Notes: a model not told the origin generated them from the sequence alone. Shown: positions 9,199 through 18,040, numbered from the stretch's first letter. The stretch is 64,000 nucleotides of DNA from an uncultured Eubacteriales bacterium (GCA_902786815.1 CADADV010000005.1:62001-126000), one strand, 5' to 3'. Translations and numbers: made by a program.

Positions 9199-9870
9199 AT
9201 GTTGAATTTTGATATCCAGAACCATAAGCCTTTGCGCGAAATGGTTTATGAAGAACTGAAGATGCAGATCCTGAAGGGTTCTATCATCCCGGGAACGAGG
9301 ATGATGGAGGTCGAGCTGGCAGAGGAGATGGGCGTCAGCAGAACGCCGATCCGGGAAGCGATCCGGAAGCTTGAGAAAGAAGGTCTCGTCACCATTGAGC
9401 CGAGAAGAGGCGCCTACGCATCCATGATTTCCACGGAGGACATGGTGGAGATCCTCGAGGTGCGGCAGGACCTGGAAGGCCTCGCGGCTTATTTCGCTGC
9501 GGACAGAATGACGAAGAAGCAGATGGAGGAGCTGAAGCAGGTTTCGAACAGCTATAACGAAGCCGTCATGCAGGGCAATATGGAAGCCATGATCAAGCAC
9601 GACACCCGGTTCCATCACATCATCGTAGAGTCATGCCACAATAAGATCCTCGTGCAGATGATCGAGCAGCTGCAGGAACTCGTCCTCAGATTCAGATACA
9701 TCTACTACGACAATTTCAGAAGAGCGGAGAATATGCCGGAAGAGCACGAAGCCATCGTGGCGGCCATCGCGGAAGGCGATGCGGACAAGGCCAGAGCCGC
9801 AGCGGACATCCACATCGAGCGGCTCAAGGAGCTCGTCATAAAGGAAGGCGTACACCAGAGGCACGTATAA
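9199..9870 (+). CDS. GntR-family transcriptional regulator, FCD (FadR-like) type
   Basis: This 223-residue protein has an N-terminal winged helix (LREMVYEELKMQILKGSIIPG, shortened here to the motif LKMQILKGSIIPG, then GVSRTPIREAIRKLEKEGLV) and a C-terminal all-helical FCD ligand domain with candidate metal-binding His/Asp residues (KHDTRFHHIIVESCHN, and the final DIHIERL). Such proteins are usually ligand-responsive repressors of carbon-metabolism genes. The neighbours are ispE upstream and a phosphohexomutase downstream, so the ligand is not evident. A terminator follows directly. Confidence 0.9.
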   Translation: MLNFDIQNHKPLREMVYEELKMQILKGSIIPGTRMMEVELAEEMGVSRTPIREAIRKLEKEGLVTIEPRRGAYASMISTEDMVEILEVRQDLEGLAAYFAADRMTKKQMEELKQVSNSYNEAVMQGNMEAMIKHDTRFHHIIVESCHNKILVQMIEQLQELVLRFRYIYYDNFRRAENMPEEHEAIVAAIAEGDADKARAAADIHIERLKELVIKEGVHQRHV

Positions 9871-9896
9871 GCATCCGCATACGGAATCAGAAACAG

Positions 9897-9921
9897 AAGG
9901 TGTCAGAAATGACACCTTTTC
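9897..9921 (+). terminator. Terminator with GAAA tetraloop after the GntR gene
   Basis: The stem AAGGTGTCA/TGACACCTT (9897-9905, 9910-9918) closes a GAAA loop and runs into TTTTCTC. It also overlaps a GTG at 9900, arguing against that upstream start for the next gene. Confidence 0.85.
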
Positions 9922-9947
9922 TCATACAAAAGCAAAGGAGACCTGCT

Positions 9948-11513
9948 ATGACTACCAACAAGAGAGAGAAATACCTGAAACTTCAAAACGGCAGCGATAT
10001 CAGAGGCGTGTCCCTGACGGGCGTTCCCGGGGAACCCCTCAGCCTCAGAGAGGAAGAAGCCAAGGAGATCGCCATCGGCTTTATCATCTGGCTTTCGGAC
10101 AAGCTGGGCAAACGGCCGGAGGATATGACCCTGGCTATCGGAAGGGATCCGAGGACATCAGGACCGCGTCTGCTTGACGGGCTGATGGACGGCTTCGGAG
10201 AATACGGATGCAAAGTCTACGACTTCGGTTACGCGTCCACGCCTGCCATGTTCATGGCGACAGTCTTTGAGGATTTCGCGTGTGACGGAACCGTTATGAT
10301 CACTGCCAGCCATCTGCCCTACAACCGGAACGGATTCAAATTCTTTACGCGGGACGGCGGACTCAATAAAAAAGACATTACACAGATCCTTGAATACGCG
10401 GCGGACAAGGATGCGCAGGTCGCGAAGATCGGCGAACCGCCGTGCGCGGGGATGCAGACCCACAGGCTGGGCAAGCTCGTTTTCGAAGCAGAGAAAAACG
10501 ATATCATGACACCCTACTGCGATTTCCTGAGGCAGCTGATCATCGATGGTGTCGGCGCGGGAGAGCGGCCGCTGGAAGGCATGAAGATCGTCGTCGACGC
10601 AGGAAACGGCGGCGGCGGATTCTTTGCGACCAGAGTGCTGAAGCCGTTGGGTGCGGACATCAGCGCCAGCCAGTTCCTGGAGCCGGACGGCATGTTCATG
10701 AACCACGCGCCGAACCCGGAAGACAAAGAAGCCATCAACGCCATTTCCCTGCAGACTGTTGGAAGCGGGGCAGACCTGGGCCTGATCTTCGACACAGACG
10801 TAGACCGTTCTGCGGCTGTGGACAGCTGCGGGCGGGAGATCGCCAGAAACGGCATCGTCGCCATGGCTGCAGCCCTCGTGGCAGAGGAGCATCCGGGCAC
10901 GACGGTGGTGACGGACAGCATCACCAGCCGCCAGCTGACAGAATTTATCGAGAATAGACTGGGCCTGAAGCACTTCAGATACAGAAGAGGGTACAGGAAC
11001 GTCATCAACAAAGCTGTCGAGCTCAACGAACAGGGAATCGACAGCCAGCTGGCTATCGAGACATCGGGACATGCTGCGCTGAAGGAGAACTTCTTCCTTG
11101 ACGACGGCGCGTACCTTGCCACGAAGATCGTCATCAAAGCGGCGAAGCTGTTCAGGCAGGGCGAGAAGATCGACAGCGTCATCGCGGAGCTGGAAGATCC
11201 GGCGGACGAGAAGGAAATCCGGATCCCGATCGTATGTGAGGATTTCGCAGGCTACGGGGACAAGGTCCTCGCAGATCTTGCAGAATACGCAAAAGCAACA
11301 GAAGGACTGTCTCTCGAAGAACCAAACTACGAAGGCGTGAGAATCAACTTCGATGAAGCAGGCTGCGGCGTTGAGGGATGGTGCCTCCTTCGCAAATCCC
11401 TGCATGATCCGCTCCTGCCTATGAACATGGCGTCAGATGAGAAGGGCGGATGTGAGAAGATCCGCAAGATCATGATGGACTTCCTGATCGGATATGATCA
11501 GCTGAAGCTGTGA
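9948..11513 (+). CDS. Phosphomannomutase/phosphoglucomutase family protein
   Basis: The enzyme family interconverts hexose 1- and 6-phosphates through a phosphoserine. The 521-residue protein has the active-site serine motif (TASHLPYNRNGFKFF, about residue 118), the Mg-binding loop DTDVDR (about residue 283) and a sugar-binding region ETSGHAALKEN. The usual TASHNP is TASHLP here. ATG 9948 is preferred to GTG 9900 because GGAG lies at 9935-9938 and the longer start sits inside a terminator hairpin. Mannose versus glucose specificity cannot be read from the sequence. Confidence 0.87.
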   Translation: MTTNKREKYLKLQNGSDIRGVSLTGVPGEPLSLREEEAKEIAIGFIIWLSDKLGKRPEDMTLAIGRDPRTSGPRLLDGLMDGFGEYGCKVYDFGYASTPAMFMATVFEDFACDGTVMITASHLPYNRNGFKFFTRDGGLNKKDITQILEYAADKDAQVAKIGEPPCAGMQTHRLGKLVFEAEKNDIMTPYCDFLRQLIIDGVGAGERPLEGMKIVVDAGNGGGGFFATRVLKPLGADISASQFLEPDGMFMNHAPNPEDKEAINAISLQTVGSGADLGLIFDTDVDRSAAVDSCGREIARNGIVAMAAALVAEEHPGTTVVTDSITSRQLTEFIENRLGLKHFRYRRGYRNVINKAVELNEQGIDSQLAIETSGHAALKENFFLDDGAYLATKIVIKAAKLFRQGEKIDSVIAELEDPADEKEIRIPIVCEDFAGYGDKVLADLAEYAKATEGLSLEEPNYEGVRINFDEAGCGVEGWCLLRKSLHDPLLPMNMASDEKGGCEKIRKIMMDFLIGYDQLKL

Positions 11514-11543
11514 TTTGCATGCCCTGCAGAGAGGACATAGGAA

Positions 11544-12362
11544 ATGGAATTAAAGGATAAACTGAACAAACTCGAAGAGATCATTCTCGGCTACGGCCAG
11601 ATGATCGTGTCACTTTCCGGCGGCGTGGACAGCACGTTCCTCCTTGCTTTTGCAGCGGAGGCTTACAGGAAGGCGGGCTGCCCGGACAATGTGGCTGCCA
11701 TCACGGCCACGGGACCGCAGTTCGCAGCCGATGAAGCGGAGTACGCCGCGGCGCTCTGCGAGAGTCTGGGCGTCGCGCATAAGAAGATCCGTGTCGCTTA
11801 CGTGCTCGACCTCATCAAAGACAATCCCCCGGACCGCTGCTATCACTGCAAGAAGGAACTCTTCACCATGCTGAAGGCGCGGGCGGACATGGTCGGAAGC
11901 GTGCTGGCCGACGGCACGAACCTGGACGATCTGGACGATTACCGTCCGGGCTATAAGGCTATCCTGGAGCTGGGCGTGGCAAGCCCCCTCAAGGAGGCGG
12001 GGCTGACCAAGGCTGAGATCCGGCAGGCGCTGGCGGCGCTGGACATCGGCAAAGCAGCGGAAAAAGCCGACTATCCTGCTTTTGCCTGTCTGATGACGAG
12101 GATTCCATTCGGGGAAGAGATCACGGAAGAGAAACTCGATATGATCTACAAGGCCGAGACATATCTGAAGGAACACGGCTTCACCCAGGTGCGCGTGCGG
12201 TGCCACGAGATCGCGGGAGGTCTTCTGGCCAGGATCGAAATGCTGCCGGAGGAGATGCCGAATCTCGCAGCGGCGGAGTGCGACGCTGCCATTCGGGATA
12301 TCGGATTCCAGTTCGTCACCCTCGATCTGGGCGGATACGAAAAAGGCAAAATGAACCGCTAA
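11544..12362 (+). CDS. larE: LarE-type ATP-dependent sacrificial sulfur transferase
   Basis: LarE adenylates pyridinium-3,5-biscarboxylic acid mononucleotide and donates sulfur toward the nickel-pincer cofactor of lactate racemase and relatives. The PP-loop SLSGGVDSTFLL (about residue 23), DRCYHCKKELF and the ACLMTRIPFGEEI motif with the candidate sacrificial Cys are all visible; the length of 272 is normal. No larA, larB or larC is adjacent, so partners must be elsewhere or the protein is an NAD-synthase-like homologue with another role. Confidence 0.85.
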   Translation: MELKDKLNKLEEIILGYGQMIVSLSGGVDSTFLLAFAAEAYRKAGCPDNVAAITATGPQFAADEAEYAAALCESLGVAHKKIRVAYVLDLIKDNPPDRCYHCKKELFTMLKARADMVGSVLADGTNLDDLDDYRPGYKAILELGVASPLKEAGLTKAEIRQALAALDIGKAAEKADYPAFACLMTRIPFGEEITEEKLDMIYKAETYLKEHGFTQVRVRCHEIAGGLLARIEMLPEEMPNLAAAECDAAIRDIGFQFVTLDLGGYEKGKMNR

Positions 12363-12368
12363 CCCTTG

Positions 12369-12397
12369 TTGCATAAAGGTTTCAGCTATGCTATAAT
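12369..12397 (+). promoter_or_regulatory. Sigma-70-type promoter of the HU gene
   Basis: TTGCAT at 12369-12374 and TATAAT at 12392-12397 are separated by 17 nt. This is one of the best housekeeping promoters in the window, as expected for an abundant nucleoid protein. Confidence 0.8.
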
Positions 12398-12464
12398 GAC
12401 CATGCAGTATAGGCTGCATTGATGAAGTCAATCAACCAATTAAAAAATAGTGGAGGGAAAAAGA

Positions 12465-12737
12465 ATGAACAAAACTGAATTAATCGAAGCAGTAGCAAAA
12501 GAAGCTAATCTGTCAAAGAAAGATGCCGGCGCAGCAGTAGCTGCAGTATTCGATGAAATGACAAAGGCTCTGAAGAAGGGCGACAAGGTTCAGATGATCG
12601 GCTTCGGAACATTCGAAGTTAGAAAGAGAGCTGCCAGAAAGGCAAGAAATCCGCAGACTGGCGACGAAATCAAGATCAAGGCCACAAAGGTTCCGGCATT
12701 CAAGGCAGGAAAAGCTCTGAAAGACGCTGTAAAATAA
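12465..12737 (+). CDS. hup: HU-family DNA-binding protein
   Basis: This 90-residue protein has the complete HU fold signature: [11 protein letters not shown] start, the helical body, and the beta-arm motif [23 protein letters not shown] bends and compacts DNA as a dimer. ATG 12465 is chosen because GGAGGG lies at about 12452-12457 and matches all HU starts; the in-frame GTG at 12450 overlaps that ribosome site. A strong promoter lies upstream and a terminator downstream, so it is monocistronic. Confidence 0.97.
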   Translation: MNKTELIEAVAKEANLSKKDAGAAVAAVFDEMTKALKKGDKVQMIGFGTFEVRKRAARKARNPQTGDEIKIKATKVPAFKAGKALKDAVK

Positions 12738-12751
12738 TTGGCTGACATAAG

Positions 12752-12786
12752 ATGCGGTACGCCTTGCGGCGCACCGCATTTTTCGT
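12752..12786 (+). terminator. Rho-independent terminator of the HU gene
   Basis: ATGCGGT-A-CGCC pairs with GGCG-C-ACCGCAT around a TTGC loop and is followed by TTTTCG. It is a strong single hairpin. Confidence 0.9.
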
Positions 12787-12824
12787 ATGAGAAAAGGATT
12801 TCGAAGCAGACGCGGAGGACAGAA

Positions 12825-13079
12825 ATGAACGGATTCGACAAAATGAAAATGATGAACTTTCAGACACTGATGACCCTGAACCAGTCAAAGGAGAAATTCA
12901 TGGCCAATCATCCGCAAGTCCAACCATTTCTTGACGACGTGAACCGCCGCGAGCCGGAAGTGGGACAGGAAGTCGCCATTGCGGTGCGGTATCCGGACGG
13001 AACGGAATACAAAACAGGCGTCCGGGTCACGGAGGGCGATCTGGACCTGCTGAATACCCTCAGACAGTTCCTGCGCTGA
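12825..13079 (+). CDS. Small hypothetical protein
   Basis: I do not recognise this 84-residue protein. The start is ATG 12825 with GGAGGA about 7 nt upstream; a longer frame opens inside the HU terminator and is unlikely. The sequence starts MNGFDKMKMMNFQTLMTLNQ, is hydrophilic, has no signal or membrane segment, and ends with a small predicted alpha/beta region (VGQEVAIAVRYPDGTEYKTG, DLDLLNTLRQFL). It lies 39 nt before a Lys/Ala-rich coiled-coil gene. Confidence 0.6.
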   Translation: MNGFDKMKMMNFQTLMTLNQSKEKFMANHPQVQPFLDDVNRREPEVGQEVAIAVRYPDGTEYKTGVRVTEGDLDLLNTLRQFLR

Positions 13080-13118
13080 GAAGGCGACAGGGGATAAAAG
13101 AAGAAGGAAGGAACCAAG

Positions 13119-13568
13119 ATGAAGATCACAGAGTTATTCAGAGAAAAAACCGACAAGGCGAAAAGTTCGGCTGCTTCGGCTCTGGAAGTTACTTCTGCAG
13201 CGAAGGACAAGGCGGCAGCGGCGAAGGACAGAGCTGCTGCGGCGAAGGATAAGGCTGCGGAAGCCAGGCTCAAAGCTGCAGAGATCAAGGACAAATTCGC
13301 TCCTGCCATCAAGGAACTGACGGACGAAGCCGGCAGTCTGGCCAAGGAAGCGGAGTCTGAGCTTAAATACCTGGCCGACCGAAAGAAGATCGGCGGCGGC
13401 TTCGGCGCGCTCATCAAGAAACCCGCGGAGGATGACATCCTCGCCATGAGCCGGAAGGCCCGCAGAAAAGCCAACAAGCTCGAACGCAAGGCGGCCAAGC
13501 TTGAGCGCAAACTCAAAAAAATCGAAAAGAAACAAATCAAAGCTCTGAAAAAAATCGAGAATCAGTAG
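13119..13568 (+). CDS. Ala/Lys-rich coiled-coil protein
   Basis: No named family is recognisable. Residues about 25-55 are repeats built on AAKDKAA/AAKDRAA, resembling LEA-like or apolipophorin-like helices. Residues 108-149 form a very basic helix (KARRKANKLERKAAKLERKL). There is no signal peptide or hydrophobic segment, so it should be cytoplasmic and largely helical. A role in nucleic-acid binding or stress protection would be a guess. It has an AAGGAAGG ribosome site. Confidence 0.55.
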   Translation: MKITELFREKTDKAKSSAASALEVTSAAKDKAAAAKDRAAAAKDKAAEARLKAAEIKDKFAPAIKELTDEAGSLAKEAESELKYLADRKKIGGGFGALIKKPAEDDILAMSRKARRKANKLERKAAKLERKLKKIEKKQIKALKKIENQ

Positions 13569-13591
13569 ATCAACCGGGAGTCAGCAGACCA

Positions 13592-14359
13592 ATGGATGCG
13601 GAATTAGTAAAGAAGAGATTAAGAAAACGTGTCCTCGAGACCATTGAGAAGTTTCAGGCACAGGAGGATATCACCTGCTCCTTCGGCGAACCTGAATTCG
13701 CCTATGTCAGCGTAGACGACGTCCGTTTCGACATGCTGTTTGCGCGCGGGCTGAACGGCCATCCCAGAGAGATCTACCGGCCGGGCAGAACGATCATCCT
13801 GTACTACATCCCTCTGGCGGAAGAGATCGTGAAGGCCAACGAAGAAAGCGCCGAACCGACAGAAGAGTGGGTGCGGGCATACTATGAATCCCTGTGGCTG
13901 GCCATGTATGTGAACCAGACCATCCGGGAAGTCATGGTCGGACAGGGAAGGCTCATTTCTAACCTGAGCAACATGGTGGAATGGGACGACGAGAAGTGCC
14001 AGGAAGGCTGGTCGAACAAGTACGCGGCCGCCATTGCAGGACTTGGGAAGATGGGCCCGGCAGGTTCCTTCCATATGAACGGAAGATACGGCGGCAGGGT
14101 CGGCGGCATGATCACGGACGGAATGTATGCGGACAGGCCTGAGGCCATCGAGGGTGAAGCCCTTGCCGCGGCTCTTGCGGAGATCACGGATCCGTGTCTC
14201 TTCGCGGGACCCTGCAGCGAGGACATGATCCGCGCATGCCCGGGCGGAGCGATTTCTGCAGAAGGCATCGACAAGAAGAAATGCCGCGACTACTGCAGGA
14301 AATTCAACGAGACAACACCGGTTCCCGATGTCTGCGGGAAATGCTTTAGATTCATATGA
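13592..14359 (+). CDS. QueG-like Fe-S protein, first gene of the corrinoid operon
   Basis: This 255-residue protein ends in a Cys-rich segment (DPCLFAGPCSEDMIRACPGG, then KKKCRDYC and VCGKCFRF) resembling the Fe-S region of epoxyqueuosine-reductase-like (QueG) proteins. The N-terminal part has the weak alpha/beta character of that family (RPGRTIILYYIPL). It is shorter than real QueG (about 310-380 residues) and its role is not established. Its stop overlaps the cobT start (ATGA), which ties it to cobalamin assembly. A corrinoid reduction or handling role is inference from context. Confidence 0.6.
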   Translation: MDAELVKKRLRKRVLETIEKFQAQEDITCSFGEPEFAYVSVDDVRFDMLFARGLNGHPREIYRPGRTIILYYIPLAEEIVKANEESAEPTEEWVRAYYESLWLAMYVNQTIREVMVGQGRLISNLSNMVEWDDEKCQEGWSNKYAAAIAGLGKMGPAGSFHMNGRYGGRVGGMITDGMYADRPEAIEGEALAAALAEITDPCLFAGPCSEDMIRACPGGAISAEGIDKKKCRDYCRKFNETTPVPDVCGKCFRFI

Positions 14360-15522
14360 ACAGGACAGAACTTGACGAAGTAATCAAATCAATCAAGCCT
14401 GCCGACAGGCAGGCTATTATTCAGGCAAAAGCAAGGCAGGCGCAGCTGGCCAAGCCCCCGGGATCCCTTGGCGGACTGGAGGAAATGTCCGTGCGGATCG
14501 CGGGCATGACCGGACAGGTGATCAACCGGATCGGCAAAGGCTGCGTCGCTGTTTTCTGTGCGGACAACGGTGTTGCGGCGGAAGGCGTTGCATCTGCGCC
14601 TCAGTCTGTGACGCGTGCCCAGACCATCAATTTCACCCGGCGTCTGACGGGTGTGGGAGCACTGGCGAAGAGCTACGACAGCGAGCTGCTCATCGTGGAT
14701 GTGGGCGTCAAAGATAAAATCCCGGCGGAGCTGTACGATACAGTGCCGCTCAGAGACACGTCGAAGATCATCGACAGAAGGCTGCGTCCGCAGGGAGAGA
14801 CGGACAACATCGCCGCCGGCCCGGCTATGACGCAGGGAGAGGTGCTGCAGGCGATCGCCGCCGGTCTTGAAATGGCAGACGCGGTGCACCGTGCAGGCTT
14901 CAGCATTCTGGGCGTAGGCGAAATGGGTATCGGCAACACCACCACCAGCGCGGCGCTGCTTTCGGCAGTGACGGGGCTGGACGCAGGTGAAACCGTCGGC
15001 AGAGGCGGCGGCGTCAACGATGAAGGCTTTGCCAGGAAGAAAGAGATCGTGGATGAGGTTTCAGCGGAGTTCCGCAAAAGCGGCGGCATCATGGCAAGCC
15101 CTCTGCAGGCGCAGCCGGAGGAGATGCTGGCAGCACTCGCCCGCATGGGCGGATTCGACATCTGCGCCATGACAGGCGCCTATCTGGGCGCGGCGGCGTG
15201 CAGGATGCCGGTGGTGATCGACGGATACATCTCCGCGGCGGCGGCGCTGGCGGCGCATGTACTGGCACCCGCGGCGGCAGACTATATGATCGCCTCCCAT
15301 CAGTCCTATGAGAAGGGCTACATGATCGCCGTAGAAGCCCTGGGACTGAAGCCGTTCCTTTCTCTCGACATGAGACTGGGAGAAGGCAGCGGCTGCCCGA
15401 TCGCGTTCAGCATCATCCGGGGCGCCTGCGACGTCATGGCGGACATGGCGACCTTCGAAGAGGCCGCGATCAACGACGATTACCTGGAAGAAATCAGAAG
15501 CGAAAAGAAATATCAAAGATAG
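14356..15522 (+). CDS. cobT: Nicotinate-nucleotide:dimethylbenzimidazole phosphoribosyltransferase
   Basis: CobT activates the lower-ligand base of cobalamin with nicotinate mononucleotide. Diagnostic segments are KPPGSLGGLEEMSVRIAGM, VFCADNGVAAEGVASAPQSV, the GEMGIGNTTTSAALL glycine-rich loop and the catalytic Glu region near the C-terminus (LDMRLGEGSGCPIAF). The length of 388 is slightly above the norm. The start overlaps the preceding stop by 4 nt, and cobS follows after 15 nt. Confidence 0.96.
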   Translation: MNRTELDEVIKSIKPADRQAIIQAKARQAQLAKPPGSLGGLEEMSVRIAGMTGQVINRIGKGCVAVFCADNGVAAEGVASAPQSVTRAQTINFTRRLTGVGALAKSYDSELLIVDVGVKDKIPAELYDTVPLRDTSKIIDRRLRPQGETDNIAAGPAMTQGEVLQAIAAGLEMADAVHRAGFSILGVGEMGIGNTTTSAALLSAVTGLDAGETVGRGGGVNDEGFARKKEIVDEVSAEFRKSGGIMASPLQAQPEEMLAALARMGGFDICAMTGAYLGAAACRMPVVIDGYISAAAALAAHVLAPAAADYMIASHQSYEKGYMIAVEALGLKPFLSLDMRLGEGSGCPIAFSIIRGACDVMADMATFEEAAINDDYLEEIRSEKKYQR

Positions 15523-15537
15523 GTAATACATAAAGAG

Positions 15538-16329
15538 ATGAAGTACGTCAGAGGATTTCTGATGGCATGGGGCATGTTCTGCTGGATCCCGTGCCCTTAC
15601 AAAGAATGGAGAATGGAAGACCGCAGGGCGCAGATCGCGATGCTGCCCCTTGTGGGCGCTCTGATCGGCGTCTGTGTCTGCCTCATCTGGTGGCTCCTCA
15701 GCTTCACCGGCTGCAGCGGGCTCCTTATGGGCGCGGTCCTGACAGGCGCGTATTTCCTGCTGACCGGCTTCATCCACATCGACGGATTCATGGACTGCAG
15801 TGATGCCATCATGCCGCGGCATCCCGAGATGGAGGAGCGGCGGCGCATCCTGAAGGATCCCCATTCCGGAGCCTTCGCGGTGATCTGCCTCTGCCTGATG
15901 CTGCTGATCTTCACAGCTTCCATGGCGCAGATCGCCCAGGAGTTCAGCCTCAAAAGCTGCAGCCTGCTGGTGGTCATCTTCACAGCGTCCAGGACCATGA
16001 GCGCGCTGGAGGTCACGCTGCGCGCGCCCATGAGCACAAGTCAGTACAGCCAGCTGGAGGAGCCGGGAAGAGCCAGGGACACGATCCCGGCGATCATCAT
16101 CCTGGTGGTGGTGGTCGGCGTATGCGAACTGATCATGTCGGACATGAACTGGCTCGCCCTCATCGCGGAGCTGTACAGCAACATCATCGCCCTGACCGTC
16201 CTGGTGACGGCCTTCATCACCTGCAGCATCGACTGCAGGAAACTGGGCGGTATGAACGGAGATATTTCGGGGCACATGATCACCATGTCGGAAATGCTCG
16301 GCGTGCTCGTCATGGCTCTGATCCTGTAA
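15538..16329 (+). CDS. cobS: Adenosylcobinamide-GDP ribazoletransferase
   Basis: CobS joins alpha-ribazole (phosphate) to adenosylcobinamide-GDP in the membrane. The 263-residue protein is almost entirely hydrophobic with several helices, and carries the family active-site pattern GFIHIDGFMDCSDA (usual form H-x-DG-x-xD-x-xD) followed by RRRILKDPHSGAFAVI. Its position between cobT and cobU is the classical order. Confidence 0.93.
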   Translation: MKYVRGFLMAWGMFCWIPCPYKEWRMEDRRAQIAMLPLVGALIGVCVCLIWWLLSFTGCSGLLMGAVLTGAYFLLTGFIHIDGFMDCSDAIMPRHPEMEERRRILKDPHSGAFAVICLCLMLLIFTASMAQIAQEFSLKSCSLLVVIFTASRTMSALEVTLRAPMSTSQYSQLEEPGRARDTIPAIIILVVVVGVCELIMSDMNWLALIAELYSNIIALTVLVTAFITCSIDCRKLGGMNGDISGHMITMSEMLGVLVMALIL

Positions 16330-16357
16330 TCAATACTGCAAAAGCAGGAGGAACCGG

Positions 16358-16924
16358 ATGAACGTACTCATCAGCGGCGGATGCAAAAACGGCAAATCCT
16401 TTTTCGCCCAGCAGCTTGCGGCAGACCTTGCGGCCGGCAGGCCGCTTTATTATATCGCCACCATGATCCCCCGGGACGAGGAGGACCGGGCGCGGATCCG
16501 CCGGCACATCGCAGAGCGGGCCGGCTGGGGCTTCACGACCATCGAGCAAGGCAAAAGCATCGCGTCCCTGATCGGCAGAGAGGATGTGGACCTTTCCGGA
16601 AGCTTCCTGCTGGACAGCGTCACGGCGGTCCTCGAAAACGAGATGTTCCCGGTCGCCCTGAAGGACGGCAAAGCGGAATTTCTGGGAGAAGACAGGGACG
16701 CACCGGAGAGGGTCAGACAGGAACTGGTGGCCTTTGCGCGGGCAGCGGCAGAAGCGGGCGGCTCAGTGGTGTTCGTCTCCGACGGCATTTATGGGGACAG
16801 CTGCGGCTACAGCGAGTCAACGGAAAACTACCGGCGGGCGCTGGCAGGCGCGGACCGTGCATTGGCGGCGGTCTGCGACAGAGTGACGGAAGTGACTTAC
16901 GGAATCACAGAGGAGTGGAAATGA
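16358..16924 (+). CDS. cobU: Adenosylcobinamide kinase / guanylyltransferase
   Basis: CobU phosphorylates adenosylcobinamide and adds GMP from GTP. The 188-residue protein has the P-loop SGGCKNGKSFFAQQLA, the ATMIPRDEEDRARIRRHIAER segment (here quoted in parts: ATMIPRDEED, RIRRHIAER) with the guanylylated His, and the DSVTAVLENEMF region. The C-terminal segment is divergent from the usual G-x-VP motif, which instead survives in the next gene. The stop overlaps the next ATG. Confidence 0.9.
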   Translation: MNVLISGGCKNGKSFFAQQLAADLAAGRPLYYIATMIPRDEEDRARIRRHIAERAGWGFTTIEQGKSIASLIGREDVDLSGSFLLDSVTAVLENEMFPVALKDGKAEFLGEDRDAPERVRQELVAFARAAAEAGGSVVFVSDGIYGDSCGYSESTENYRRALAGADRALAAVCDRVTEVTYGITEEWK

Positions 16925-17307
16925 TACTGGTATTCGGAGGCGCCTATCAGGGCAAGACAGAATACGCGCAGAGCCTGTGCGGCGATGCGGCAGATAAGAC
17001 AACAGAAATCTGCGACCTGTCGGACGGCGGGGAGCCGGATTTCACGAAGGAGATCATCACAGGACTGGATGCTTTTGCATTGCGGTGCGTGCAGGAAGGC
17101 GTATACCCTGCGGACTATTTCCGGGAGCGCCGGGATCAGTGGGAACACTGCGTGCTGGTGGCAACGGACATTTCCCAGGGAGTGGTCCCCATCGACGCCG
17201 GACTGCGGGCTGCAAGGGAAGCCAACGGACGGCTGCTGATCTATCTGGCAGAAGAGGCGGAGCAGGTGCACAGAGTGTTCTGCGGAATAGGAAAGAGGAT
17301 AAAATAA
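16921..17307 (+). CDS. Short CobU-like P-loop protein
   Basis: ATG 16921 overlaps the cobU stop (ATGA). The 128-residue product has a P-loop (FGGAYQGKTEYAQSL) and ends with a CobU-type C-terminus (DISQGVVPID, RVFCGIGKRIK). The middle of CobU, including the guanylylated His, is missing. It may be an accessory half-enzyme that complements the divergent C-terminus of the neighbouring CobU. It could also be a separate small kinase. Confidence 0.7.
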   Translation: MILVFGGAYQGKTEYAQSLCGDAADKTTEICDLSDGGEPDFTKEIITGLDAFALRCVQEGVYPADYFRERRDQWEHCVLVATDISQGVVPIDAGLRAAREANGRLLIYLAEEAEQVHRVFCGIGKRIK

Positions 17308-17308
17308 C

Positions 17309-17929
17309 ATGGAATCGAAGATCGTACTGATCAGACACGGCATCACAGTAGGAAACGAACAACATATGTACTATGGCAGTACGGACGTATCCCTGTCCGA
17401 GCGGGGGATGCATCTTCTGGAAAAGCAGCGGGACGAGGGAGTCTATCCGGTATCGGAGGACGCCCAGTTCTTCACAACGGGCATGCTGCGGACCGAGCAG
17501 TCCCTTGAGATCATCTACGGCAAGAGGGAACATGAAGTCATCGAAGCGCTGCGGGAGCTGGATTTCGGCGAGTTCGAAATGTGCACCTACGAGCAGCTCA
17601 ACAACGTTCCGGAGTACCAGAAGTGGATCACGGCAGAAGACACGAAGACCGCACCGCCGGGCGGCGAGAGCATCGATCACTTCACGAAGCGGATCCGCAA
17701 GGGCTTCGACGAACTGAAGGTCAAGAACGAGCTGTACATGCTGAAGCTCCGCAACCGCGAGCGCCAGGCCATGACCATCTGCATCTGCCACGGAGGCGTC
17801 ATCTCCGGGATCATGGATTACATCTGGCCCGGGGAACATAAGAACTTCTTCGAATGGATCCCCGATCCGGGGCACGGATACGTGCTGGAGGTGGAGGATG
17901 GTTCGTTCACCGGATACAGTAAGTTCTGA
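17309..17929 (+). CDS. Histidine phosphatase, probable alpha-ribazole phosphatase
   Basis: This 206-residue phosphoglycerate-mutase-fold protein has the N-terminal LIRHGITVGNE motif with the phospho-accepting His, the ELDFGEFE segment and the later CICHGGVISG motif with the second catalytic His. At the end of the cob cluster, the likely job is dephosphorylating alpha-ribazole phosphate or cobalamin phosphate (CobC). The fold alone does not prove substrate. It starts 1 nt after the short CobU-like gene, and a terminator follows. Confidence 0.8.
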   Translation: MESKIVLIRHGITVGNEQHMYYGSTDVSLSERGMHLLEKQRDEGVYPVSEDAQFFTTGMLRTEQSLEIIYGKREHEVIEALRELDFGEFEMCTYEQLNNVPEYQKWITAEDTKTAPPGGESIDHFTKRIRKGFDELKVKNELYMLKLRNRERQAMTICICHGGVISGIMDYIWPGEHKNFFEWIPDPGHGYVLEVEDGSFTGYSKF

Positions 17930-17932
17930 CAG

Positions 17933-17957
17933 ACGCGGGGCGGTGGCTCCGCGTTTT
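17933..17957 (+). terminator. Terminator of the corrinoid operon
   Basis: ACGCGG pairs with CCGCGT across a GC-rich loop and is followed by TTTTACC. Confidence 0.6.
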
Positions 17958-18040
17958 ACCTTACTGTATTTTAAGAAAATAATATTTTTTTTTATGATAA
18001 AATGCCTTTACAGGATATGGAAATATGATAGGAGAGTACT

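Noticed and set aside
9900-9948. Upstream GTG start for the phosphohexomutase
   Set aside because: It lies in the GAAA-tetraloop terminator, and ATG 9948 has a good GGAG site.
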